This document shows positions 36,419 through 45,597 of a stretch of DNA of 64,000 nt, piece after piece. The translations under genes were made by a program, and so were the position numbers. The DNA comes from Flavilitoribacter nigricans DSM 23189 = NBRC 102662 (GTDB lineage Bacteria; Bacteroidota; Bacteroidia; Chitinophagales; Saprospiraceae), in NCBI RefSeq assembly GCF_002646595.1, contig NZ_PDUD01000021.1, forward strand, positions 124,001 to 188,000, in the 5' to 3' direction. The notes below the pieces were generated by a model. It was not told where the DNA came from. It searched no databases and worked only from the letters and a program-made list of their open reading frames with translations. Position 1 is the first letter of the stretch, and each line of letters opens with the position of its first letter.

Positions 36419-37537
36419 TTAAGCCGGTTTTCCTAACTTTTTCAACAGTTTCAGATGATGCACGATGGCCTGATACATAGACGGGTTTTCCCGGTAGTCG
36501 ACCCCATATTCTTCTGCAGTTGCTTTTACAATTTTGGTTAGAGGTGGGTAATGCGTATGAGCTACATGTGGAAAGAGATGGTGGACCACGTGATGATTGA
36601 GCCCTCCGCAGATCACGTTGGCTACCCGGCTACGGGTGGCATAATCCGTGGTGGTAGCAAAAATATGATCAACAAAGTCGAGTTCGTTACGGCTTTCGGG
36701 GAATTCATTGATGTCGAGCAAATGGGCGATCTGGATGATCCAGGCCGCGATCATGCCCATAATAAAATGCGTGACCACGAATACCAGGAGTACCTGCCAC
36801 ACGGAAAATCCGAGCAACATTACCGGCAGGGCGATCATGTAGAACAGATAAAAGATCTTACTGCCGATGATCACTATGTATTCGCTGGTAGGGATCTTGG
36901 TGTCCTGCACGTGTTTGTTGTTTTTTAACAGCAGATATTCCAGGTCTTTGACAAAAAGGAAATCCATAGTAGTGATCCAGTACATGAAAAAGACGTAGAT
37001 ATGCTGGTAACGGTGCATTTTTCGCCAGGGAGCGTGCGGCGTGAAACGGAAAATACCGTGCGCAAATATGCCCTCGTCCTCGCCGTGGATATTCATCACC
37101 GAATGGTGCCCTTTGTTGTGCATTACCCGCCACATATAAGAGCTGATCCCACAGGCATCCAGTACATAGCTCAGTATCTTGTTAACCATCCGGTTGTTGG
37201 AAATAGCGTTGTGATTGGCGTCGTGGGCGATATTGAGGAACATAAAGATCTGACCCAATCCCATAAAAACATAGAGTAGAAAAAATTGCCAGAAATTTAG
37301 CTCCAGCACGAAAAGCAGCAGGTAACTGCCGATCCACCAGACCAGGGCCAGGCTAACCTTTAGGTTCATTTCCCAGTTGGCTTTTCTGGAGCGTTGATTT
37401 TCCTTGAAAAAGTTATTTAAACGTTCGAATAACACTTCCTTAAACTCCCGTTGATCCTTGATCTGGGACGGAGAAATTTCCATGAATCCTTGGATTTTGC
37501 TTGTTAATAGGAACCCTTTCTCAGGAATCGCAGCCAA
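36419..37537 (-). CDS. Membrane fatty acid desaturase (acyl-lipid type)
   Basis: A 372-aa integral membrane di-iron desaturase. Histidine boxes: HDANHN (HxxxH), HNKGHHS (HxxHH) and NHHVVHHLFPHVAH (HxxHH near the C-terminus), with hydrophobic helices between. It resembles the linoleoyl-CoA/front-end desaturase branch but lacks a fused cytochrome b5. It is upstream of, and probably co-transcribed with, the FAAL-carrier-reductase gene; together they predict an unsaturated fatty aldehyde, alcohol or derived lipid. Regiospecificity cannot be read from sequence. Confidence 0.9.
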   Translation of the reverse strand: MAAIPEKGFLLTSKIQGFMEISPSQIKDQREFKEVLFERLNNFFKENQRSRKANWEMNLKVSLALVWWIGSYLLLFVLELNFWQFFLLYVFMGLGQIFMFLNIAHDANHNAISNNRMVNKILSYVLDACGISSYMWRVMHNKGHHSVMNIHGEDEGIFAHGIFRFTPHAPWRKMHRYQHIYVFFMYWITTMDFLFVKDLEYLLLKNNKHVQDTKIPTSEYIVIIGSKIFYLFYMIALPVMLLGFSVWQVLLVFVVTHFIMGMIAAWIIQIAHLLDINEFPESRNELDFVDHIFATTTDYATRSRVANVICGGLNHHVVHHLFPHVAHTHYPPLTKIVKATAEEYGVDYRENPSMYQAIVHHLKLLKKLGKPA

Positions 37538-37850
37538 TTGTTAGTAGGAGCGCAAGCAATATCACTACCCGGTTACAGATCTAAGTCGTACTGACAATTT
37601 TCGGCTATTATTCCACGAGAGTTCACCACAAGGTAAAAATTATTAGTAATACGGTGGCCCCCATAGTTTAATTGAGCTGACGAAGATAGCAGGACGTAGC
37701 CGTAAAACAGGAAATTTTTTTTGTAAAAAAATAGCAGAATGCCAGAGATTTTCTCCGCCAGGAAGGCCCATTTGGGCCGGATCAGCGGGGGAGAACAGCG
37801 GCAACGCAGAACCGATTCCTGCCAGAAGCGCCTTTATTTGAAATTATTTT
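37538..37850. other. Intergenic region between desaturase and TRAP operon
   Basis: 313 bp between two minus-strand units. It holds the nested hairpin at 37751-37795 and AT-rich stretches (T-run and A-run near 37711-37728) upstream of the desaturase. No gene or perfect TAnnTTTG promoter was found. Confidence 0.5.
37751..37795 (-). terminator. Nested hairpin downstream of the TRAP operon
   Basis: Outer arms TTCTCCGCC (37751-37759) and GGGGGAGAA (37787-37795) pair with one mismatch. Inside is GGCCCA-TT-TGGGCC (37765-37778). It lies about 55 bases after the dctM stop. A minus-strand T-run (A-run on plus, about 37722-37728) follows after some 20 bases, further than in a classic terminator. Confidence 0.45.
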
Positions 37851-39152
37851 TTAGAAAAACTCAGGCATGAGCAAACGCGGCAGCCATAAAATAAGGTCGG
37901 GTAATAAAACGATCAGCAACAGCACAATAAGCATGGGTACCAACATGATCACGACATCCCTGAGCGCATCGGCTACCCGGATGTTGCCCAGAGAACAACT
38001 GATCAGCAGACAAAGCCCGTAGGGAGGAGTGACCAGGCCGAAAGCCAGGGCAACTACCCCAATGATGGCAAAATGGATGGGATGATAACCGGCCGCTTCC
38101 GCTACCGGCCAGAGTACTGTTCCCAGAATAATAATGGCCGGAATGGCGTCAATGAACATCCCGATCAGCAGAAAGGCTGCGGCGATCACCATGCCGGTGC
38201 CGATAAATCCCAGTGACAGATCCTGCAACTGGCTCACGATGGCTTCCGGGACCTTAAAAAAGGCTAAGAGGAAGGCAAAGGCCGAAGCGGTGCCCACTGC
38301 GAACAGCGCAATAGCGGAAAAACGGGCGGATTCGTAAAATACTTCCTTCAGGGCTTTCAGGTCCAGTTTTCGGTATATCAGTCCCCCCAGCAGCAGGGAA
38401 TAGAGCACTGCGGCCAGTGAAGCTTCCGTCGGCGTAAAGAAACCGCCGGAGATCCCACCTACAATAATGATAGGCGTGAACAGCGCCAGCAGGGCGCTGC
38501 CGGCACTATTGAAAAAAGCCCGCCAACCGGCCAGCGGATAGCGCGGATAGTTCCGACGCCGGGCGTAGACATAGACGGTAGCCATCATGGACAGACCGAT
38601 GGCAATACCCGGAATGATGCCCGCCAGGAATAATCCCCCAATGGAAACCGACATGACCCCGCCCCAGATGATCATCAGGACGCTGGGTGGTATGATCACC
38701 CCCATCACGGAAGAACAGGCGGTCACCGTAACGGCCAGGGAGGCATCGTACCCTTCCTTTTTCATGGCGGGGATCATAATGGCTCCGATGCCCGCGGAGT
38801 CCGCCGTCGAAGATCCGGAAATGCCGGCAAAAAGCATACTTACCGTGATATTGACGTGGCCGAGCCCACCCGGCAAATGACCGACGATGGCCTTAGCGAA
38901 ATTCATCAATCGGTCGGTAATGCCGGCGCGATTCATCAGATTGGCGGCCAGCAGGAAAAAGGGGACCGCCAGTAGTAGAAAGGAATTGTAAGCCCGGAAC
39001 ATCTCGGTAAACAGCAGCGTGACCGTCAAGCGGTCGTGCATGAGAAAGATCGGCACGGTGGCCAGCCCAAGTGCAAAGGAAACCGGCACCCGCAACAGGA
39101 CCAGAACGATGAACAGACTCATTAAAATAACGGCAACTTCTATGGGACCCAC
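37851..39152 (-). CDS. dctM: TRAP transporter large permease DctM
   Basis: A 433-aa polytopic inner-membrane protein, the ion-coupled translocation subunit of a tripartite ATP-independent periplasmic transporter. Typical DctM features include about 12 hydrophobic helices, the segment LFAGISGSSTADSAGIGAIM and GFFTPTEASLAAVLYSLLLGG. Last gene of a dctP-dctQ-dctM operon, 3 bases after dctQ. Substrates of this class are usually dicarboxylates, sugar acids or similar organic acids; the substrate here is unassigned. Confidence 0.94.
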   Translation of the reverse strand: MGPIEVAVILMSLFIVLVLLRVPVSFALGLATVPIFLMHDRLTVTLLFTEMFRAYNSFLLLAVPFFLLAANLMNRAGITDRLMNFAKAIVGHLPGGLGHVNITVSMLFAGISGSSTADSAGIGAIMIPAMKKEGYDASLAVTVTACSSVMGVIIPPSVLMIIWGGVMSVSIGGLFLAGIIPGIAIGLSMMATVYVYARRRNYPRYPLAGWRAFFNSAGSALLALFTPIIIVGGISGGFFTPTEASLAAVLYSLLLGGLIYRKLDLKALKEVFYESARFSAIALFAVGTASAFAFLLAFFKVPEAIVSQLQDLSLGFIGTGMVIAAAFLLIGMFIDAIPAIIILGTVLWPVAEAAGYHPIHFAIIGVVALAFGLVTPPYGLCLLISCSLGNIRVADALRDVVIMLVPMLIVLLLIVLLPDLILWLPRLLMPEFF

Positions 39153-39155
39153 GGC

Positions 39156-39629
39156 TCAGGATTTCTCTTGGTGATTAAAATGCTGGTAGATCTGTTCTAC
39201 CAAAAATAACATCCAGCTCAGTCCGGCCAGTGGCCAGGCGATATAAATGGTTAGCATCGGCAGACCGGATATCTCCGAAGACTGGGTGAGACCGAACAGT
39301 GCGAACTGAAATCCTCCGGCCACAAAAACAATCGCCAACAGTAGCATGAGCATCAGCAGAATGACGCGCAGGTTATGCTCCGTTTTTGGCGAAAACTTCG
39401 GCAGGATGTCTACGTGAAAGTGCGACTGATCCCGCACGGCGATACTGGAACCGATCAGAATAATCCAGATGAAGGCAAAGCGGGCAATTTCTTCGGTCCA
39501 GATGTAGCGGGGGATAAACGGCAGGAAACGGGACAATACCTGGATCAGTACGGGTACGACCAGGACGCACAGCATGATGGTCAGCAGTCCCTGCAGGAGT
39601 TTGAAATATCGATCGATGAAATGAGCCAT
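39156..39629 (-). CDS. dctQ: TRAP transporter small permease DctQ
   Basis: A 157-aa four-helix inner-membrane protein with the DctQ pattern FIPRYIWTEEIARFAFIWII and VRDQSHFHVDILP. It forms the membrane module with DctM. It sits between dctP (21 bases upstream) and dctM (3 bases downstream), a standard operon order. Confidence 0.93.
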   Translation of the reverse strand: MAHFIDRYFKLLQGLLTIMLCVLVVPVLIQVLSRFLPFIPRYIWTEEIARFAFIWIILIGSSIAVRDQSHFHVDILPKFSPKTEHNLRVILLMLMLLLAIVFVAGGFQFALFGLTQSSEISGLPMLTIYIAWPLAGLSWMLFLVEQIYQHFNHQEKS

Positions 39630-39650
39630 AGCACTGTTTTTATGGTAAGC

Positions 39651-40676
39651 TTACTTCAAGGCATTTATGGCATCGAGGATAGCCGATGCTCCGACCTCCC
39701 GGGCGTAGGCGGCCTTAACGGGAGCCGCCAGTTTCAGTAACGTATCCCGATTTGCGAATTCGTGTAAACGGACTTTTCCATCGGCCGCCAGTTGCTGCAT
39801 GAGTGGATCGTCAATGGCAATTTCCAGTTCCCGTTCAAACTGCATCGCCTCCCGTCCCGCTTTGAGGATGGCATCCTGGAGCCCGGCCGGTAGCGCCCGA
39901 AATCGCTTGCCGCTGAAGAGCAACGGCCGTACGATAATAGATACGGCAGTTAAGGAAACATCCTGGGCCACTTCGTACCATTTGAAATAATCCAGGGCCG
40001 TAGCCGAATTCTCCGCGCCGGAGATCACTCCCGTCTGGATGGCGTTGTAAACTTCATCACCGCTAATGACGGTAGGGTAGGCGCCGAGGGCGGAAAACAT
40101 CCGCGACTGGATGGGCGATCCCATCACCCGCATATCGAAACCCTGCAGCTCTTCCAGGTTGCGTACGGGCCTGCGACCGAAAATGTGCCGCTTTTCTCCA
40201 CCACCATACCCGAGGATGCGGACGTCGGCCCGATCGTAAAGCTGCTGTTCCAGATCGGCAAAAACATCCGATTCCATGGCAGCGAGGTAATGCTCCGTAT
40301 CCTGAAACAGAAAAGGAACATCCATAATGGTGATCATGCGGGAGAAGGTCGAACCGTGCGAAGGAGAAGTAATGGCAAAATCTACCACCGCTCCGATATT
40401 CATGTAGCTAAAATACTCTTTTTCCGTACCCAGTTCGCTGTTTTTGTGCAAGACGAATTCCAGCTTTTCCGGCCCGGTGTAATAGGACGCTACCAGCTCG
40501 CTAAAGCGCACCAGGGCCCGGGTGTAGGAATGAGAATCGTCAAATTGGGAAGCTCCGTGCAACACAATAGTATTGTGGTCCGGGCGGTAGCGGGCAAATG
40601 CGACAAAGGACAGCGCAAACACCAGGGTCAGGCTGCAGACAATAATGGTTTTATACAGTGGAGAAAGAGATTTCAT
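39651..40676 (-). CDS. dctP: TRAP transporter solute-binding protein DctP
   Basis: A 341-aa periplasmic binding protein with a cleavable signal (about 1-28). Family features are EKEYFSYMNIGAVVDFAITS, the conserved arginine region LQGFDMRVMGSPIQSRMF, and NAIQTGVISGAENSATALDY. It captures the solute and delivers it to DctQM. First gene of the operon. It is divergent from the cytochrome c/DUF6797 lipoprotein across about 276 bp, so shared regulation is possible. Confidence 0.93.
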   Translation of the reverse strand: MKSLSPLYKTIIVCSLTLVFALSFVAFARYRPDHNTIVLHGASQFDDSHSYTRALVRFSELVASYYTGPEKLEFVLHKNSELGTEKEYFSYMNIGAVVDFAITSPSHGSTFSRMITIMDVPFLFQDTEHYLAAMESDVFADLEQQLYDRADVRILGYGGGEKRHIFGRRPVRNLEELQGFDMRVMGSPIQSRMFSALGAYPTVISGDEVYNAIQTGVISGAENSATALDYFKWYEVAQDVSLTAVSIIVRPLLFSGKRFRALPAGLQDAILKAGREAMQFERELEIAIDDPLMQQLAADGKVRLHEFANRDTLLKLAAPVKAAYAREVGASAILDAINALK

Positions 40677-40952
40677 AGTCGGTCGGTCTCCAGTTTTTCG
40701 AACGTTCGGGACATGTGTCTTGCTTTTCCAGCGTGCAAAAGAGTTAAGCGTTCTCGGCCCGCTGTGTAGTGGTTAAGATAAGAGAAATATTGTAGAATTT
40801 GAGTGGATCATCCGCCCGGCCATCACCGTCGGCTGAAAACCGGGATTTTTTCGGAGCGCCTGGGAGGGATACCCGGATGGCCGGAAAAACAATCTGCGGC
40901 GCATCTTCTTATCTGCAACAGGATTTTCTATATTTAGGAAACTCAACACCGC

Positions 40953-43664
40953 ATGCGTTACCTGCTTTTTATTTCTAGCCTTCTTTTTTTGATTTCCTGT
41001 AGTCAGAATAACCAAACTTCATCGGAAGAAAATGCCATGCCGGCGGCCTACCTGCTGGAAGACGGCGATCTGCCGGATTACGAAGCCCAACTGGATCACC
41101 GGGGGCTGATGGCCAACTGGACCGAGGAGTTTTACCACAAAGGTATGGTCACTTACCGTACGGTATGTTTCAATTGCCACGGCAACGAAGAGCAGCCCGG
41201 TTCCATGCCCACGGCGGCCAAATTCTGGAGCGATAAGCTGAAAAATGGATCGGATCCCTACGCAATGTACCAGACGCTGACCAAAGGTTTCGGTCTGATG
41301 CCGCCCCAGGTGCGACTGACTCCGCGGGAAAAGTACGAGGTGATCCACTTCATCCGGGAGGAATTCATGAAAGAGCAGAATCCGGATCAATATTTTGAGA
41401 TTACGGAGAGCTGGCTGGATAGCCTGCCGGTCGGAGATACGCTCGGGCCGGATCCCCAGCCTTACCATCCCTGGGCGGACATGGATTACGGCAACTTTTT
41501 AATGCGGACTTATGATCTGTCCAGCACCGGTGATCCGGAACGGGGCATCTCCGGCGGTCGCAGTCCCCTGCCCAACGAAGATTTTCGCGATGTCAACTTC
41601 GCCTACAAGGGCATCGCCATTCGGCTGGATCCCGGCGAAGGAGGCATAGCGGCCGGTAATGCATTTGTATTATTTGATCACGATCTGTTGCGGTTCACCG
41701 GTTTCTGGACCGGCGAGGGATTCATTGACTACGAAGATATCCTGCTGAATGACCGCCATAATATTTTTCCCCGGACAGTCGGCCAGGTGCGGATCGAAAA
41801 TCCGATCACCCCGGGCTGGGCCGACCCCGAAGCCGGAAATTTTGACGATCCCCGCTTCGTAGCGGTCGACGGCCGGCCTTTTGGCCCCCTGCCCCGCGAA
41901 TGGGCCCATTACAAAGGTTTGTACTACCACGGAGATCGGGTCGTGATCCAATATACCGTAGGTGAGGCTGAGATCCTGGAAACTTACGACCTGGAAGCCA
42001 ATGGCGAAAATCCGGTCATCAGCCGGACGTTGAACGTTGCCACTTCCGACCGCCCTCTGAAGATGAGGGTCGCCCCCGCCGGAACGGCGGTACGGCTGCT
42101 TGGCGACGGGGAACTGGTGGAAAAGGATGGCTATCACCAGTTACAATTAAAAGCGGGGCAGCCTGCGAAAGTCAAATTATTGCTGACTCCGAATGCATCC
42201 GGCCTGGAAGCGCTTTCTAACCCGACCGGCCCGGAGGACCTGCAGCAGTATACCCAGGGTGGACCAACGCATTATCCGGAGGTACTGAGCAGCCCGATCC
42301 TCCGGGCGGAAGACGACGCAGCCTATGTGGAAGATGTATTCGTTTTGCCTTTAGAAAACCCCTGGAAGAGTCGCATGCGTCCTACGGGTATCGATTTTCT
42401 GGATGATCCCGATCAGGCGGTGGTTTCGACGATCGACGGCGAGGTGTGGCGCCTGGAAGGCATCACCCAAAAGGAAGGCCTGATCAAATGGCACCGTATC
42501 GCCACCGGTTTGTTCCAGCCATTGGGCATCAAATACCACCAAGGTAAGATCTACGTGAGCTGCCGGGACCAGATCGCAGTACTGGAGGACCTGAACGGCG
42601 ATGGAGAAACGGATTATTACCGAAGCTTCAACAGCGACCATCAGGTGACAGAGCATTTTCACGAATTCGCCATGGGATTGCAGGTGGATGAGGCCGGTAA
42701 TTTCTACTACGCCAAAAGTGGCCGGCACGCCCGTACGGCGCTGATCCCGCAACACGGCACCCTGATCCGGGTGAGCCCGGATGGGCAGACTTCCGATATC
42801 ATTGCCCACGGCTTCCGGGCGGCCAATGGGGTTTGTCTCAACCCGGATGGTTCCTTCATCGTGACCGATCAGGAAGGCTACTGGAATCCGATGAACCGCA
42901 TCAACTGGGTGGAAGAAGGGGGCTTTTATGGCAATATGTACGGCTACGGCGCCCCGGCTGATACTTCGGACGCCGCAATGATCCAGCCGCTGTGCTGGAT
43001 TGACAGTAAATACGACCGCTCTCCGGCCGAACTCCTGTGGGCGGAGAGTGAAAAGTGGGGCCCATTGAGCGGCAGCCTGCTTAGTTTATCCTACGGTTAC
43101 GGTAAAATGTTTGCAGTATTGCCCCAGCAGGTGGGGAATACCCGGCAGGGCGGCATCGTCGAATTGCCGGTTCCGCAATTCCCTACGGGTTTGATGCGGG
43201 GACGCTTCAATCCGGAAGACGGTCAGTTCTACGGCTGCGGAATGTCGGCCTGGGCCACCAATCAAATGATCCAGGTGGGAGGGCTGTACCGGGTGCGATA
43301 TACGGGGCAGCCGCTTCACCTACCGGTGGCTATGGCGGCTACCGAAACCGGTATGGAGCTTACCTTTTCGGATCCGCTGGATAAGGCTTCCGCCGAAAAT
43401 GCCGGCAATTTTCAGATAACGGTATGGGATCTGAAGCGAAGCCACAATTACGGTTCAAAACGCTACAACGTCCGGGAATTATCCATCGAATCGATGCGCC
43501 TGGCGGGAAATGGTAAACAACTCACCATTTCCCTCCCGGACATCGAGCCGACCTGGGTGATGGAAATAAAATACCAACTGAAATCGACCGATGGCAAAAA
43601 AGTAGAAGGCGCTATTCAGAACACCATCTATGAGCTTGGCAAGGCCGGCGATCAGTCGATCTAG
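40953..43664 (+). CDS. Cytochrome c / DUF6797 / beta-propeller lipoprotein
   Basis: A 903-aa exported lipoprotein: the signal ends LISCSQN (lipid Cys about residue 16). A cytochrome c domain follows with heme site CFNCH (72-76) and an axial-methionine region LMPPQVRLT. Residues about 170-450 match the DUF6797 pattern (WADMDYGNFLMRTYDLS, FAYKGIAIRLDPG). The C-terminal half is a six-bladed glucose/sorbosone-dehydrogenase-like propeller (ATGLFQPLGIKYHQGKIYVS, HEFAMGLQVDEAGNFYYAKS). The whole suggests a periplasmic sugar or polyol oxidoreductase passing electrons to its own heme. It is divergent from the TRAP operon. Activity inferred. Confidence 0.8.
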   Translation: MRYLLFISSLLFLISCSQNNQTSSEENAMPAAYLLEDGDLPDYEAQLDHRGLMANWTEEFYHKGMVTYRTVCFNCHGNEEQPGSMPTAAKFWSDKLKNGSDPYAMYQTLTKGFGLMPPQVRLTPREKYEVIHFIREEFMKEQNPDQYFEITESWLDSLPVGDTLGPDPQPYHPWADMDYGNFLMRTYDLSSTGDPERGISGGRSPLPNEDFRDVNFAYKGIAIRLDPGEGGIAAGNAFVLFDHDLLRFTGFWTGEGFIDYEDILLNDRHNIFPRTVGQVRIENPITPGWADPEAGNFDDPRFVAVDGRPFGPLPREWAHYKGLYYHGDRVVIQYTVGEAEILETYDLEANGENPVISRTLNVATSDRPLKMRVAPAGTAVRLLGDGELVEKDGYHQLQLKAGQPAKVKLLLTPNASGLEALSNPTGPEDLQQYTQGGPTHYPEVLSSPILRAEDDAAYVEDVFVLPLENPWKSRMRPTGIDFLDDPDQAVVSTIDGEVWRLEGITQKEGLIKWHRIATGLFQPLGIKYHQGKIYVSCRDQIAVLEDLNGDGETDYYRSFNSDHQVTEHFHEFAMGLQVDEAGNFYYAKSGRHARTALIPQHGTLIRVSPDGQTSDIIAHGFRAANGVCLNPDGSFIVTDQEGYWNPMNRINWVEEGGFYGNMYGYGAPADTSDAAMIQPLCWIDSKYDRSPAELLWAESEKWGPLSGSLLSLSYGYGKMFAVLPQQVGNTRQGGIVELPVPQFPTGLMRGRFNPEDGQFYGCGMSAWATNQMIQVGGLYRVRYTGQPLHLPVAMAATETGMELTFSDPLDKASAENAGNFQITVWDLKRSHNYGSKRYNVRELSIESMRLAGNGKQLTISLPDIEPTWVMEIKYQLKSTDGKKVEGAIQNTIYELGKAGDQSI

Positions 43665-43725
43665 TTTTTTGGGCATTAAGTTTCGTATACTTGGGGTGTG
43701 CAGGACTTAGTTCCCAAGGCACTAA

Positions 43726-45597
43726 TTACACCAGGCGCGAGAAACGTGCATTGGAATACGGAAAATCAACACCCATGGCAAAAGCGGTGAAAAGTCCGCC
43801 CAGAGCTGCGGCGAGTACTGTATTCCAGGAAAAATCCGGCCGCAGGAAGAACGGTTCAACTGTAATCAGGGTGAAACCGATCCCGATAAGCACGGACAAT
43901 ATTGCCGTCCACTGATACAATCGCAATCCCCGCAGGATGGGCGTTTGTACTTCACCCCGATACGCTTCTTCCACGAAGCGACCCAATCCGGTCAGGATGA
44001 GATAAAGGCCAAAAATGAAGGGTGCGGAATAATGATGGTTCCAGAGCCCCAGCAGGATGAAACCGACCAGAAAAAGCCAGAGTATGGCGTAAAGCGGAGT
44101 GGGGTGGAGCAGCTCTCCCTTCAGTCCGGAGATCCCACATACCCGGCTTCGCTCGTGAAAATAGCGGATACCTACTTCCGGGTTGTCTACCGGATGACCG
44201 TGGCAGCAGCCATTGACCAGGCAGCGCAAACGACCGATAGCCTGGACCCAGGGCATCACCACGGATACCGTTCCGATGATCACCCAGCCGTTGAATCCCA
44301 AAAGGCGTACGAGCAGACTACCGAAAATAATACCCACCAGAGCTCCGTAGTAACCAAACGGTCGCTTCAGTTTTTCGGATCCTTCGATCAGTTGCGCCCA
44401 GAGCGCGGAAAATACGATCACGGTAAAGGTAAAAGCCAGAATGCCCCAGGCGTAGGCGGCACCGGCGAGGATGCCGGCCAGCAGGATACCGAAAAAAGCA
44501 CCGAAACCGACATAGAAACCGTGGTTGATCACCCGGATCTTGCCGAATACCCACTCCTGCCAGGAATTGGCCACCAGCTCGGCCTCCATTCTCAAAAATT
44601 GCCAGATTCGGTCGGCATTGGTGGCCAGCAGGTAGATCCCGCTATGGACCGCTAATTGCAACAGTATCCACGGACTGACGGTCAGTCGGGTTACGACTAA
44701 TGCCAGTACGACCACAGCCATTAACCAGCCCGCTGTTCTGGATCGCTGGAATAGCGGCCGTATGGAAAGCAGGAGCAGAAACAGCGGCATGGCCAGCCAG
44801 CTTGTACTGCCCGGTTCTAATAAACGCGTGCCGATCCTGGGAAAGACCAGACTAACATAGAGGTATAGCGCCAGGCCCAGCAGCGCTGAAACGCTCCAGA
44901 CCCGAAGCTGGGTCCGGCTGGTCAGGAGGAAAGGTACCAGCAGTACCAGGAAAATACTCAGGTAATAGGCGGCCTGAGGGAGTGTAGGTACAAGAATAGA
45001 AAGATCGAAAAGCGAAGGCGAATGACTGAGTAATAAATGGAGGATCGTATTGACTACCAGCCAAAGTGAACCCACCCAGAACAGACTCGCCAGGCGGTCA
45101 CGAAGCTGCGGTCGCTCCGGCCCTGCTGCGAGTAGGGCGAGTACCGTACGAATGGATTGCCCCGGGAATCGGACCCGCAGGTCCAGCGCTTCGTAGCCGG
45201 TTACCAAAGCGATCATACTGAGGATACTGATGGGCGTGACCAGCCACAATCCACTGGCCGACCCTGTATAGAGGAATAGCCCGATCAAAAAGAAGGCAAA
45301 TCCCCAATAAATAGGATGGCGAAACAAGCGATATGGGCCACTCCGGACGAATTTTTTGGGTGGATAGGCATTCATTGGCAGTCCTTCTCCGCGAATTTTC
45401 AGGGCAGCCATGGCCCAGAGCATCAGACCGACTCCGGCCCCCATCAGTATCCATCCGCCGGCAGTGGATTGCACGGCGGGAAATCCGATTAGATCTTCGG
45501 TAGCTCCGGCCCAAAACCACAACCCAAGGGGAATAACCAGCAAAAATAACAGGGCGTAAAGCAGTTTACCGGCGAAGTGATTGTTTGATGTTTTCAT
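43726..45597 (-). CDS. Isoprenylcysteine methyltransferase-like / Lgt-like membrane fusion protein
   Basis: A 623-aa integral membrane protein joining two enzyme-like halves. Residues about 1-160 resemble ICMT/PEMT methyltransferases (KKFVRSGPYRLFRHPIYWGF, the SAM-binding region). About 350-610 resembles prolipoprotein diacylglyceryl transferase: INHGFYVGFGAFFG with the HG pair, AIGRLRCLVNGCCHG (near 460), LLHPTPLYAI and GLGRFVEEAYRG. Between them are about eight further helices. Lgt transfers diacylglyceryl from phospholipid to cysteine; ICMT methylates prenylated cysteine. The fused protein's substrate is unknown. It is the last gene of a four-gene coupled operon and overlaps the permease gene by 4 bases. 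Confidence 0.72.
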   Translation of the reverse strand: MKTSNNHFAGKLLYALLFLLVIPLGLWFWAGATEDLIGFPAVQSTAGGWILMGAGVGLMLWAMAALKIRGEGLPMNAYPPKKFVRSGPYRLFRHPIYWGFAFFLIGLFLYTGSASGLWLVTPISILSMIALVTGYEALDLRVRFPGQSIRTVLALLAAGPERPQLRDRLASLFWVGSLWLVVNTILHLLLSHSPSLFDLSILVPTLPQAAYYLSIFLVLLVPFLLTSRTQLRVWSVSALLGLALYLYVSLVFPRIGTRLLEPGSTSWLAMPLFLLLLSIRPLFQRSRTAGWLMAVVVLALVVTRLTVSPWILLQLAVHSGIYLLATNADRIWQFLRMEAELVANSWQEWVFGKIRVINHGFYVGFGAFFGILLAGILAGAAYAWGILAFTFTVIVFSALWAQLIEGSEKLKRPFGYYGALVGIIFGSLLVRLLGFNGWVIIGTVSVVMPWVQAIGRLRCLVNGCCHGHPVDNPEVGIRYFHERSRVCGISGLKGELLHPTPLYAILWLFLVGFILLGLWNHHYSAPFIFGLYLILTGLGRFVEEAYRGEVQTPILRGLRLYQWTAILSVLIGIGFTLITVEPFFLRPDFSWNTVLAAALGGLFTAFAMGVDFPYSNARFSRLV

